DNA of 64,000 nucleotides from Papaver somniferum (taxonomy: Eukaryota; Streptophyta; Magnoliopsida; Ranunculales; Papaveraceae): NCBI RefSeq assembly GCF_003573695.1, contig NC_039358.1, positions 233,257,560 to 233,321,559 of the forward strand. The letters are read 5' to 3'. Position numbers and translations under genes: made by a program. The notes under the pieces were generated by a model. That model did not search any database. It saw only the letters and a list, made by a program, of their open reading frames with translations, and was not told the origin of the DNA. This document shows positions 1 to 11,454 of this stretch, piece after piece. Within the stretch, counting starts at the first letter, position 1. The number at the start of each line of letters is the position of its first letter.

Positions 1-1587
1 AAACTGTGCATTGCCAAAACAAATTAGAACATATGTATCTCTAGATGAACCATAGAACACAACAAATGAAACAACTATAATGTAATGTCTTTGGACAAAC
101 TTAAGGATGTCATCTAATATCTATAAGCAACTAAAAGTGTGTATCAAAAGTAATTCTTTTTATTTCCATTACATATTTATTTAAAAATATTTTATAAATA
201 CTATCCTGACTTACTTAGTTATTATTATGTCGTATCAATTCTTTATATAAAAATATAAGCATTTTATTATTATTTTTTTCTAATTATTTCGAACTGGGCA
301 TCCGTTTATACCTAGACGAACTTTATATTATCGTGAACATAAGTAATTTCCAAAATGATGAGGGTATCTATAAGCCTTTTGTTTTCTTGAGATATGGTTT
401 GCCTTTCGCTATATGGTGAGTTATGTGGATGGAAAGGATAGACATTTTAATTTCTAAGAAACAAATGATAAAGCCTGTTAGATCTCTTATTATAGATATC
501 AAAGTGTTGCTTCTTAGTCTGTCCATTAGTATTGTTTCTTTTAGAAATATAAAACTTGATAATTTTTTATTTGATTGGGAAAATCGCTTTAGTGAGTAGT
601 TTTGTTGTATGCTCTTTTCTTCTTGTATCTCGTGAGGGTGTTATCTTGGCACCCTTTCTTATTTATATTATCTCTGCATTTTCAGGCAAAAAAAATCCAA
701 AATGTTACAAAGAGCTGCTTCTTGATCGGGAAAGATCTTGCTTGCAGAGCTCTTTCGACATTGGCTTGTCTTTACTCCCTAACCCATTCGTTTAAGCAGT
801 GATAGTATCTCGATATCCCTTACTCAAATGCTAGTGCTTGCAAAAGGATTAATGATTAGGCCATTTGCGAAATCAAGATGTCAGTATCCTGCTCAAGCTA
901 GCTAGTATTTAACTCAGACTTCTCAACTGTTACTTAAATTAATTACTGAATTATTATTTATATGTTCCACCAATTTTTAAATTGTTACTTAAAATCTTAA
1001 TTATAAACCATTAACATAAAACAGGATCACAAAAAGGTGAAGATAAGAATCACCGATTTCGCCGGATTGAGTAACCAATTTCCGTCTAAAATTGAGAAAA
1101 ATTATTTTTTCTTTTCCCGCTGCTGATTTGATTCATTGATTTTTATACTCCCTCCAAAATAAATGTAGACCTAAATCAAGCAACTAATTTCCGAATAAAA
1201 TTGAGGTTTTAGTTTCTTTTGGCGGGATGATTCCCGCTAATTTGTTTTGGGTTTCGAATTTCAGTAGGATATATAAACCGTAAGTAACTCGTACATTTAC
1301 CAATAATCTCTTCAAAATCTTGTTTCTTATCTTCAAGGTAGTCTTTATATTTTTGGTTTTACATGACAATTTTCCTTGATTTTGCTTTTAAAACCCTCAT
1401 TATTTTCAGTGGTGTTGTGATTGCTTGATGGGTTCTTCTTCAGTGAATCTATTCAAGCTTCCCTAATGGTTTAGAACTCCACACACAGTTACTTGGTGAC
1501 GGAAATATGGTGTTTTAAATCTCATTTTTTTGGTACTTTGACTGTAAGTAATACACATTTGTGATTCTTTAGCCTTTTGCTTTGTTG
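1..1587. other. No recognisable gene
   Basis: AT-rich sequence with only short open frames that resemble no family I know. The stretch at about 1020-1420 is less AT-rich and could be promoter or 5' leader sequence belonging to the captured fragments downstream. The only structured item is a possible MITE terminus at 1146. Confidence 0.5.
1146..1155 (+). repeat. Possible Stowaway-type MITE terminus
   Basis: The decamer TACTCCCTCC matches a TA target followed by the CTCCCTCC inverted-repeat start typical of Tc1/mariner Stowaway MITEs. I found no matching GGAGGGAG end nearby, so it is at most a solo or broken terminus and could be chance. Confidence 0.25.
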
Positions 1588-1805
1588 AGTATGTTTGTTG
1601 ATGGGTTCCTCTTCCATGGAATCAAATCAATGCCAATTAGTTACATCTGTTTTTTTGTTTATGAGTATGGTTGTTGACGGGTTTCTCTTCCATGGAATCA
1701 AATCAATTCCAAATACTCACATCTGTTTTTTTTTTTAGTATGGTTATTGATGGGTTCCTCTTCCATGGAATCAAATCAATTTCAATTACTAAGAGAATAT
1801 GCAAC
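1588..1805 (+). repeat. Three tandem copies of a ~75-bp unit
   Basis: Copies begin at about 1588, 1664 and 1737. Each contains TTGATGGGTTCCTCTTCC (copy 2 has two changes) followed by ATGGAATCAAATCAAT. The third copy runs into the first recognisable exon of the NDA-like fragment, supplying an ATG at 1750. The unit looks like triplicated leader sequence of that exon; only the last copy joins coding sequence. Confidence 0.8.
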
Positions 1806-2831
1806 GAACCAGTTGACTAAGGTAGTTGAAAACTTGAAATCTTAATTTTTCATGCCCTGTAATCTTAATCTCAATGTATTGGATTGAATTACCAATAACA
1901 TATCAAACCTGTGACACTGTGACAGTGTGGTGTTCGCCTTATGAGAGGTATAGTCAAGGAGATACATGAAAAGAAAATAGTTCTTAATGATGAGACTGAT
2001 GTGCCTTATCTGGTATACTGGGGTTGGACCTTCAGATTTCGTAAAATCTCTAATTGTTCCAAAGTCACCTGGCATAAGGTATTTTAACGTCACCTGCATT
2101 TGATGTTTTAAAATGTTCCCAATGATGATATAGGCTTGCGTGTTTATATGATCATGATAATTCCGGATTGGTATTGATCAATGGATGCGTGTACCTTCTG
2201 TGGAGGATGTATTTTCAATTGGATATTGTGCTGGTTTCCTCTAGGAATCAAGAAAACAAGTTCTTCCAGGTTTAGCCCAGGTCCAATAAACTATACCATT
2301 CTTGGATTTTGATCTTTGTTTTTACCAGTTTAGTTTCATACTCTTTCAATTAAAAGAATCATATATATGCACATATTGACCGTGTTTACACAAGTTGCAT
2401 AACAAAATCTTTGCCATATTGCTTTTGAATGACTTACTCGTTTTTGGTTTTGTGAAAACAACTGTGACTTTCACTTTTGAGATTGGTTTCCTTAAACAAC
2501 AAAAGAGGATATCAGTTAAATTTATAGCTTTTCAGATATTACTGTATATTTGATTACTATGACAACTGGTCTCCACATGATAAATGACTGATATAGTTCA
2601 GTTGAAATAAACTTTGACCTGACGACATCTGAACCATATATGAACCTACAGGTGGCAGAGAGGGAAGACAAATTTCTGGTGAATTTGTTCAACAACATAG
2701 GTAAACAGAATGGTGGCAAAGCTTTCTCCGCCAAAAACATCAATTTGGGAGAGCCTTTTTTGTATAAACACCTTGGTAGCATGGCATCTGTGGGTAGTTA
2801 TAAAGCGTTGGTCGATATACGCGAGTCTAAG
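1750..2831 (+). pseudogene. Alternative NAD(P)H dehydrogenase (NDA-type) fragment
   Basis: Four spliceable pieces read in order like the C-terminal half of plant internal alternative NAD(P)H dehydrogenases (type II NDH of mitochondria/chloroplasts). (1) 1750-1821 has LREYATNQLTK and ends at a GT donor. (2) From 1926, after ACAG, comes CGVRLMRGIVKEIHEKKIVL and then a TDVPY motif. (3) About 2163-2280 has GIDQWMRVPSVEDVF and an in-frame TAG at 2242-2244. (4) 2652-2831 has QVAERE continuing to [20 protein letters not shown], and ends at a GT donor. In the family this region carries part of the NAD(P)H/FAD fold and the C-terminal membrane-associated end. The N-terminal FAD domain and the last exon are missing, exon 2 drifts out of frame after VPY, and exon 3 has a stop, so no functional enzyme is encoded. 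It was recognised by recall; a protein search would settle it. Confidence 0.72.
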
Positions 2832-3069
2832 GTAATTTCCAATAGTCCATTACAGGGAATGCATATCTTGAATCTGTTCGGTTATCACTCTTTGAAAAAC
2901 TGTAACTGCTAATGAATCCGTTTTCTCCCTTTTGCTTTCTTGATACGGAAGTTTGCAATAGGCTAACCTGTTCGGATACTCCAACATGGGATACTGGGAA
3001 CTCGAGATTGATGCTTTGTTGTTTGTTTCAGATTATTGAGTTTTGCCTGAACACCTTACTTTTCTTCAT

Positions 3070-3357
3070 TTACAAGCAGCTTGTGAGGAACCAAGAGCAG
3101 AAGGATCTCGCCGTTCTGGTCCTAATCAGAAAACAAACATCCACAACGATGTTGAGTTTTGAAAACGAGGTTTGGAAGTTATTTCCAGTATAAGTGGAGA
3201 ACTGGCAAATGTCAAGAAATCTGCTACAGTGGATTTTGACATTCTCAGTAGTGACGTCTCATAACTTGCCAGAGGATTGTCAAACATTAGTGAGGTTATG
3301 GGATGGGGATTATCAAACATTAGTGAATTGGTTTCTACAATGGATTCTGCTAAAAAG
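3070..3357 (+). pseudogene. Formin FH2-domain fragment
   Basis: One frame from about 3076 reads EEPRAEGSRRSGPNQ, then GLEVISSISGELANVKKSA, TVDFDILSSDVS, LARGLSNISEV and a second GLSNISEL, ending at AAG before GT (3358). This matches the middle-to-late FH2 segment of plant class I formins (actin nucleators), where the stretch with ELxNVKKAA...D.DVLSSxVSKLxxG is diagnostic. Two in-frame stops interrupt it: TGA at 3160-3162 and TAA at 3262-3264, the latter exactly where the family usually has lysine (AAA to TAA). The short internal LSNISE repeat is an extra duplication. Too short and broken to act. Confidence 0.7.
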
Positions 3358-3451
3358 GTCATTAATTTATAAAGCACTTCGTTTTTGTATATCTCCCATT
3401 CCTATCTTATTCTGGTTCCAGTTTTTATGTTCATGTCTTCCATTTATGTAG

Positions 3452-3735
3452 TTGAAGCAAGAAGTTGAAGAGGTTAAGGTTCAACAACTTGAAAAGACTA
3501 GTCTATTGGAGATGAAACTGGTACTATCTACTTGTATACTTCTGTGAATTTTGCATTTTGTTCCTGTATATTTTTCTAAACGTGTAACTAACAACTTTTT
3601 ACCTTGACTTTTCAGACTACGACAGAGATTCAAGTTCAACAGTTGACAGAGATTCAAGTTCAACAGTTAACAGAACGTATCAATGGTCTGGAGTTAGAAT
3701 TGCTGTTTATTTCAGGCGGTAAAGCATCTCCTTAG
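3452..3735 (+). pseudogene. Two coiled-coil exons, gene unknown
   Basis: Exon 3452-3520 (23 codons) begins after TATGTAG and ends before GTACTATC. Exon 3616-3735 (40 codons) follows a TTTTCAG acceptor and ends in TAG. Both are in the same phase and open. They encode a heptad-rich peptide with KVQQLEKTSLLEMKL and a duplicated TEIQVQQLTEIQVQQL, then a short tail ending GGKASP. I do not recognise the parent gene. It may be a third captured fragment or the invented 3' end of a chimeric transcript following the formin piece; splicing from 3357 is possible but not demonstrable here. Confidence 0.45.
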
Positions 3736-4434
3736 ATTGGACGCAGATAGCCCTGATATGCATCATTGTTTGGTATGCCTTCGAAGCTAGTTCCCTTGTT
3801 TGATGCTTAATACTGTGGAGCACAGAATATGCAACCTTATACCGCAGAGCTCTCTTTTTATTCCAGTTCATAAATATTTTTGCTATTTTTGTGGCAGATC
3901 CGGTTTTTTCATAAAGTGGATAGTACCTTTTGTCTTTTGTAATCTAGGATTGAACGCCTAAAAGCTTTATGGATTGATACTATGTGCTTGTATTTGAATG
4001 AGACTGAGTGGGTCCTTATTGTGTTTTATTAGAAATGGAGCACCAGGTCCTGTGAAGCAATGGAGGTTCAAAGACTGTGTTGCAGTCCACAAGTTGCTCG
4101 GAACAGTTCTAGGTGATTCGGATGCAGCTTCCATAAAGTTACTCTACTTCATTCCCTGCTCTATAATTCTGTCTTATGGTGGTAAACTAAGTTTCGTTTC
4201 TGTTGTCTGCTTATTGTTTGTGTGAATGATGAATCAGCAAAAATTGTAGAAGGTTAAAACTATGGAATACACTTTTGCCTGTAAGGAGTGTCCTTGCAAC
4301 AACCGTCCACCACGTATTCCTGTGGATGCCAGTCATACTCGAAGCAACAACACCACTTCAATTTCTATAACTTAACAGACTAAATCACAAGCAGTCACCG
4401 AATATTTGGATCTGGTGACCACAATTTGTCTTGC
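3736..4434 (+). other. Unassigned, with one exon-like stretch
   Basis: About 4030-4131 reads NGAPGPVKQWRFKDCVAVHK followed by LLGTVLGDSDAASIK. It has exon-like composition and looks conserved, but I cannot name the family. The rest is AT-rich. It probably belongs to the same chimeric cluster of plant gene pieces as the NDA and formin fragments. Confidence 0.35.
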
Positions 4435-5065
4435 CACTACAAAATATTAACGGCAAAATTTCATATTTGCTTCTATTCATTTAGATGACGAACCAATTTT
4501 TGTCTGCGTAAATAGATATAAGGACAAAAGTTACACGTTGTCGGCAATAGTTTTTGCAGAGAATAATTTTTTTTCCGTCGGTAGAAAACAGTCCATTTGC
4601 AACAAGAAGACAAAAATTTGTTTGGATATTAATAGTTCTAACGGCAAAATCCTTATTTGATGGGCATTCATTTCGGCGACAAACTAATTTTTTCAGTGTA
4701 AGATATATTCGGGGACAAAAGTCTTGGATCATTGGCAATAATATGTTTGGAGACTATAATTTTCCTTTGTCGCTATAAACCAATACCGTGACCGAAATAA
4801 TTGGTCACAGAGAAATATTTAGAGATGGAGACAGAATTGGTCACTATATTTGGTCACAAAAAAAATATTCTGAGACGGAGACAGGTTTAGTCACTATATT
4901 TGGTCACAAAAATTTACAGTGACAACTTTAAAGACTAAATTTACCGTTTGTCGCGAAAAAAATATATGGTAACTAAAAAAAAATCCTCCTTAAGCACTAG
5001 ATTTGCAGACAAAATTTTATTGGTTGTATAAAATTTTGTCACTAAATGTGTGTTTTGTTGTACTG
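4435..5065. mobile_element. Short CACTA-like non-autonomous element
   Basis: It begins CACTACAAAATATTAACGGC at 4435, the standard CACTA-superfamily terminus. Toward the right are subterminal repeats such as GTCACTATATTTGGTCAC (around 4842 and 4892). The right end near 5053 reads TTTTGTTGTACTG, an imperfect inverse of the left tip. No transposase is present. The right boundary and 3-bp target duplication could not be fixed. Confidence 0.45.
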
Positions 5066-5071
5066 TACAGT

Positions 5072-6257
5072 AGACAAAGTCTGGGAAGCTGTTATACTAA
5101 TGGAAGAAATTCTTGAACCACAAAATGTAGGAGATGAACCACCACCGGGCAGAAGGAGAAAATAATTCTGTGTATATCATCGCTTTCATGGTCACACAAC
5201 AAGTAATTGTAGAAATTTAAGGAAAATCATACTGACAATGATTGAGCAAGGAAAACTGAACCATTTCTTAGTACGGCTGATACAGAATCTACCACCACCA
5301 CCACCACCACCAGTAGGAAATACATATGGTGAGGAGAAAGGAAAGAATACATTTGTAATTGAAGTAGGTGTGAAGGAAAATAACCTGTATTGCAATTCGA
5401 TTATACATTCTTTCAAAAATATAGAAGATTTTCATGACAACATCTTAAGTCGCGTGTATGCGAGAGATAATGATGGAATAGAAATCCTCAACCTTGCGAA
5501 GATATCACCATTAAAGGATTGGAAAAAACATACCATTTCGTTCAGTGCGGAATAAACACCAGGAGGAGGAGAATTACATGAATGTCCATTAGTGGTGAAG
5601 TTAGGAATTAATCTGAAAGCAAAAATAGATGATGACGATGAAGAAGAAGAAGAAGATGAAGCGAATACTTGGGATATAAATAGAATACTCATAGATCCTG
5701 GGTGTTCTGTTGATATTCTCTTTTATCATACATACAAAACTATGAGCGGAAGAGATGAAGAGTTAATTCCTTCAACTTACAAAATTTATGGATTCAATGG
5801 CGCTACGAACAAGCCAAAAGGAGAAGTCAAAATGCGAATTCCTCTGCAAAGTCTGCCAACAGAAATTGTATTTTGTGTTGTTGATGTTGAATCACCTTAT
5901 AATGCTCTGATTGGGAGACCATGGTTGCATAGTATCTTGGGCGTGGCTTCAACATTTCATCAATGCATAAAATTTCCTTTACCTCAAGGTCTTGGCATAA
6001 TAAGAGGAGATAAAAATGAAGGTATAAATTGTCAAGAAATCGATATCGACAAGTGCCAAGAGCGAGAATGCAAACGAAGAAATTGGCAACAGCATGCTAA
6101 GGATAGCCAAAGAGGTGAAAGATTAATGGTGGATGTAGTGTCTAAATCTGGGAAAATAGAAAAGAAGGATATTAAAGCAAAATCTTCTGTGAATAATCAC
6201 ACCAAGCGAGTCAGAAAGATTACTTCTAAAGAAGTTCTGTTCTCGGAAGAAAAGTAA
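5072..6257 (+). pseudogene. Ty3/gypsy gag end and protease fragment
   Basis: One reading frame carries a zinc-knuckle-like CVYHRFHGHTTSNC motif just after a TAA near 5163, then TMIEQGKLNHFLV, a proline run, and after a further TAA at 5553-5555 the retropepsin region. That region has ILIDPGCSVDILFYHTYKTM (the active-site triad, normally DSG or DTG, has become DPG) and SPYNALIGRPWLHSI, the usual distal protease motif. It is followed by a basic region to 6257. This gag-PR layout is typical of plant gypsy elements. Reverse transcriptase, RNase H and integrase are absent, so the copy is defective. An acidic DDDDEEEEEDE run precedes the protease. The antisense gene at 7588-10150 points to the Tat lineage. 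Confidence 0.72.
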
Positions 6258-7587
6258 CATGTACGATGATACTCGCATCAGTGAACTTAGAGAAATACAA
6301 AAGATAACAGGAGAAGATGAGCAATATGAATATCTTTCTTCATGTATGAGAAATCAGTAAGGATTCTATGTACTAGAGTTATATAACTCATAAATAAGAA
6401 TGGATTCTATTTTCATAAGATGATATCATATCAAAAAAATAAATAAATGTAAGACCCTAAAGTTATACCTTAATAGAAGGTAACAGAAATAAAAACTCTA
6501 ACTAGGGGGGCTAGGTATCCGAATGTGGCGTGCAACCTAGTTCGCATAAATGCAAGAGGCAAAAAGTAAGACCAATCGCACGTCATAATCAGGGAAAACC
6601 TAGTAAGCATAACTCAAGGGAGAGCTAAATCGACCCTTATACTTGAGTCATGGAGATTTGGGGTGAGAAAAAACGAAAAGGCCTATCCAGGAGAGGCACC
6701 TAAATCGAAATATTAGGTAATAATATCTCTCCTAAGGAGTGCAGAAACTCGATCAAGGCGCCGAGGTACACGGTTGAGTCAAGAGTGCGCGGGGCATCTG
6801 GAGCGTACCTTTCCACTCTTGACAAGTCCTGACTATGATGCACTCAGTCCGAAGATACCCCAGTTAGGGTGCAGTCTCGTAACCATAAACCTTATCGGTG
6901 GAGGGAAAAGAGGTTGTGAAATCAACTGGTTGTTGTATTACCGGATGGGAGGAGCCAACCTTAACCCGGTAGAGGTAAGCTTCCTTGAAGGGGCTACTAG
7001 GGGGAATATAAGGACGTCACCCTCCATTAGGGAGCTGAATTTTGTCAAAACACGTAAATGTCATGAGGATTTTTACTCACGGGAGTATTAAGGCTTGTCA
7101 TATTTTCCAACAAGAAAAGGATAAGGCGAGATCAATGGGTTGATATACTAAAGTATAAAGACTTCCTGCGATTTCGTCGCATAAGAACAAAGAAAATTTT
7201 GAGCAAATAAGACCTTTAATTAGGAAGGCAAAATAAGACCTCAAGAGAAAAATAAGGTATAAGTTTAATGCGAAGTGGTTCGCATGATACAAAATATGAT
7301 TGAGGTAGAGAGCGACATTATGTTCAAGCCTATTAATTTGTGCCAACTAGCAGAGGCAAGAATGGGAATGCAAACATAAAGAGAGTGCTATTTTCCCCAT
7401 TTGATAGTCTTATACACGTGCGAAAAAGATGGAACTCTATTATTTGAGAATGCGAATGCAAATTAAAGGGAATTTATGATTAAGGAATGAAAAGTAACAT
7501 TTGAAAGAAATATATTGAAGAAGAAATTTTAGAAGACATGAAGATATACAAGAGGCAGAAAAAGAATTTACATCAAGCGAAAAATAA
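6258..7587 (+). mobile_element. Internal non-coding part of the gypsy element
   Basis: No RT/RNaseH/INT motifs were found in any frame, so the polymerase part has been deleted or was never there. Recurrent GCGAA words (for example TTCGCATAAATGC, TGCGAATG) also fill 7600-10800, suggesting one element. An open frame at 6774-7091 has no recognisable domain. A run around 6505 (ACTAGGGGGGCTAGG) could be a polypurine-like tract. Confidence 0.4.
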
Positions 7588-10150
7588 TTAATTTTTGCCT
7601 AAATTATCTTCATCATTACGATCAACCTCAAAATCACTTACTTCTTCTTCATATTCTTCATATTCCTCTTTACTATCAATAATATCAGGAACAACTTCGT
7701 TGGGAGGAACGTCTGTGAATTTATACTTTGAGAGAGGAATGTCATTATCAACACAGACTTTCTTAACTGCTGCATCACGAGCACGGATGACATCCTTACT
7801 ATTATTTGAAACAGTGAGGATATAATTCTTTTTTAACTGCTGATACTTGGATTTGCGAGCAAATAACTCCATTGATAACTTCTCGGCTTCCTCAGCACGT
7901 TTCTTCTCTTCATCAGCAAGTTGTATCTTTAATTCTTCAATCTTCTCCAAATAGTTCTTTTCTTTATCTGCGAAGTATAAACAAAATGGTTAGAGTTAAA
8001 AGAGATATCATCTTCAAGAAATGACAAATATGAAAGAAAAAGCAAGTGACCATCGTGATTGGAAATAATGTCTTTAACTAGCGCAGAATGTTAAGATTGA
8101 AGGCTTACATTTACGGCTAAATTCTCCCTAGCATCATTCAGAACTATAGAATCCCAACTAAATTCAGCTTCACTTTCTATGAGAAGTCGAGAAAGGATTA
8201 AATTTCTTTCCTCAATGAGTGTGTTCTTTTCGCTCAAGGATAAATCACGTTCATCTTGAACTTTAAGGATAGTTTCTTGGAATTTTTCTAGTGTTTTCGT
8301 ACCCTTGAGAGCGGTCTCATCTTTTTCACTAATGAGTTTATTATTCTTTTCTTCCAAAGTTTGAATTGTCTTCTTATTTTCATGAAGACGACGTTTGAAG
8401 TTATTAAGTGTAGTTAATAAGGGTCTATGATCCATTCTAAGAGCAGTATACTTCAATATTAATTCCTCCAGGCTAAGGTTCTCAAATCCTTTGGTTGGAT
8501 AATTGTTTAAAGAAGAGTTAAGATGTTCTAAAAGTGTTTCCTCGTCAGGAAAGTTAGATGCCTCATCAGAAAGGTTATAAATATCTGCGAATACAAAGAA
8601 ATGAGGAATGTGAATTATCATATAAAACAAGGAGAATTAAAAGGTTAAAGATTACATACCAATAAGATCATCATTTATTTCTCGAGCCATGCGAAGTAAT
8701 TCAGTGTCGATAGAGTTTTCAGCCTTAAGTTTGGTATTTTCTTTCCCCAAACTGAGAAGTTTCCTTTGATAATCCGAAGAAACCGCATAGGATAAACGAG
8801 ATACCTGCAAAGGTATAAGAAAGATATTATGTGCCAGAAAGGAAGACTAGAAAGAATATAAAAGAAAGTGAAGATATAAATATTACCAAAGAGCCCATTG
8901 CATATTGGAAGCTTGGATTTACTACAAGAGCAGCTCCCTGAAGAGATGGATCATCTAAAATAGGAGCATCACAGACTTTCGAGATCATACCAAAAGTGCG
9001 TTGTAGATCACCATTATTAAGAGCCGACATAGGATCAGAGAAAAGGTTGGATAATTCTTTCATTGAAGAGGAGATTGATGGATATTCATAAGAAAGAATG
9101 TCGTCATCACTGGATTCAGAACTTGAAGAAGGGTAGAATTCTTTACGCTTCCTGGAAAGATCAGAAGAAGAAATTCTGACCCAGATTTGGATGCGAGTTT
9201 CTTGGGTTGTTTCTTGGTTTTCCCTGTATCCTTAATACCCGAAGCTTCAACCTGTGCGAAATCAAGATAAGAAACAGAGGAAACAATATTGTTTAAGTTA
9301 AGAGAGGGAGTGTTTATTACTTCATTATTCTGCGAAGATGACGAATTGTGCGACGTCTTGGTCTTCTTAGCATCCTGAAATCAGAGGAGTATGAAAATAA
9401 AAAATAGAGAAAACAAGGTTATGCGAAATTAGAAAAAATTATGCGAAGATTTCATACCATCTTCTTATTCTCATTATCAGATAAGACAAACTATCAGGGT
9501 TGAAAAGCAGAAAGTTTCGCAGGAAGGGGAAGATCAGAACCATCAGCAGCTCTTCCAGATGTATAAGGACCTTCTAAAATGACAGGACAATTAAGCCATC
9601 ATGAATCATTAGATCTGCGAGCAGTACTATTAGACTTATCGTTCCAATCAACATCTCGCATAATTTTTTGGTCTTTAAGAATACCATCTTTTATTCTTAA
9701 GCGAATGGCCCATTTTGTTGATTCGTTTTTCATGATAGCAACATAGTAGTTTTTGAAGAAATTATCAAAAGTGTACTCTTCAGGGTTGATGGCTCTATCA
9801 CGGTATGATACATTTCGCACTTCATAAGGATAAGAGGTTCTTAATCCTGCTGCGCGACGATAGTATTCTAAATCTATTCTAATAGCATCTCCACTCAATT
9901 GAAATATACCTCTTGCGAATCGATCATCGGATAGAATTTCATAGAATAAGGGAATTTCCGTATTATACAACGAGATGGGAAGATTATTCAAAAGTTGTCT
10001 TAATGAAATGATGATATTTTGATTAGACCACTGTTCAGAATTTATTAACTCAAGATTGAGTTTGGATGAATAATCAGAATGGGAAGAAAGAGAAAGTGAA
10101 AAGCCTCTTGTGTCAAATTCTCTCTTCAATCTGGTGAGTTCAGCTTCCAT
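7588..10150 (-). pseudogene. Spliced antisense accessory gene (aORF) of the gypsy element
   Basis: On the opposite strand to gag/PR there is a coherent split gene. Exon 1 (from an ATG at 10150) reads LNNLPISLYNTEIPLFYEIL then SGDAIRIDLEYYRRAAGLR, a globular domain. After stops near 9596 and 9500 come a serine/lysine-rich linker (about 9375-9065, one frameshift) and KELSNLFSDPMSALNNGDLQ. The last three coding exons are open with clean splice signals: 8806-8660 (CTTTGCAG / GTATG), 8587-8110 (TTCGCAG / GTAAG) and 7966-7588 (CTTCGCAG to TAA). They encode long coiled coils (ELILKYTALRMDHRP, KDETALKGTKTLEKFQETIL) and an acidic tail (EEYEEYEEEVSDFEVD). Antisense accessory ORFs between pol and the 3' LTR are known in Tat-lineage elements; some carry the domain called putative gypsy-type transposon. 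Function is unknown. The N-terminal half has decayed while the coiled-coil half is intact. Confidence 0.55.
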
Positions 10151-10396
10151 CTTTTTACCAGCTGGAGCTATTATAAGAATGAGAATGATGGATATATAGG
10201 TGAATGAAATCACAGTAAAAAAAAAATCAATGAAATCACAGTCAAAATGCAGAAGTGGAGAAAAAGAAAGAAGAAGGTAAAAAGAAGAAAGAAGAAGATG
10301 AAAGAAGATATATAAGAAAAATTTACCCTCGTTTTTCGAGATTTTATCTCATTAATGCGGAGAATGAATGGATAGAAATAGACGGTTATAAGGACG

Positions 10397-11031
10397 TGTC
10401 AGATAACGAGTGGATAAAAAGACACGCGTAAGTTAGGAAAGCTCAAATTCTGGAAATGTGTCGGCAAAGCAGAATATGAAAAGTTGGGCATGTGCGATAT
10501 TATTAGATGGAGATTTCTCATATCGTTCACTTTATAAAGAGAACGAAATGAGAAGAGGCAAAATGTAGGAGTGAAATATCGCACATTCATTATGTATGCG
10601 AAATAAAGGTCATTTAACCTAAGCGAAAACCATCGCACATACTAAAATAAGGATGACGTATTTAATGATATCAGCTTAGTCACGAGTAAAGTGTCATGAT
10701 CTGTGCGAAATAGTAAAGTGTGCGAAGTTGAGCGAATGTACATGAGCGATTGTAACGCACAGTGATTCCGAAAATAAGGGATCTATTAGCTGTCATCCAT
10801 TGTGAAATACCCTATATAAATGGAAGGAAACTATGCATTGAGAGAGATCTATGAAGTGAGTATTAGACAAGAAATTAGGAGAGAGAAAATTTATTTGGAG
10901 AGCAAGTAAAGTCTCTGTAATATTTTATATTCAATCTCAAGATCTTGATGAATAAACGAATGATCTTCACCATAATTACTTAAAGAATTACATAATATTG
11001 AATGGATGTGGTTGTAGGATTTCCTGCAACT
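10397..11031 (+). mobile_element. Candidate 3' LTR of the gypsy element
   Basis: It has the layout of an LTR. There is a possible TGTCAG start, a promoter CCCTATATAAATGG at about 10809, a leader with GAGAGAG, a downstream GATGAATAAACG polyadenylation-like signal near 10950, and an end at CCTGCAACTACA. The 5' partner LTR is not in the window, so boundaries are inferred from TG...CA only. Confidence 0.35.
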
Positions 11032-11454
11032 ACAATACTCTTTTGATAGTAAGATGGAATGTAGGTTCAGTTAGTGTGGATGTTCCTCATTGTAAGTGAG
11101 AATTGACATATCAAGGTTTAGAGTCTTTAGACCCACGTTGCAAAGGACACTGAGGTACTCTTTTTCACTGCTTATGTTCGAGTGTCCAAAACTGCCATTG
11201 TTGACATGCTTGCTATACATAATTCAGAATGAATGCTTCAAACTTGCGAAGACTGAGGTAAACACTAATTGCGTGTGTCCGGATAAATGTAATTGTTTCA
11301 GGCAAAAAATAAATAAATTGGATAGGAGATTGATAATTAAAAGGCTCATTGCTTACGATTTTCTGTGTTTTCCAATCAAACTTGTCCAGAAACTGATTAC
11401 AGATGAGCATATTATTATTAGTTTTACATTAGTGTGTAATGCATTAGTGATTGG
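11032..11454. other. No supported gene
   Basis: The open frame on + (11096-11506) partly overlaps the secreted-protein gene and shows no family resemblance. I see nothing else. Confidence 0.4.

Noticed and set aside
556..802. Two overlapping + frames near the window start
   Set aside because: Each is short, they conflict with each other, and neither shows a domain or splice structure.
5432..5692. Serine-run - frame opposite the gypsy protease
   Set aside because: Complement of the acidic Glu/Asp run; no independent evidence.
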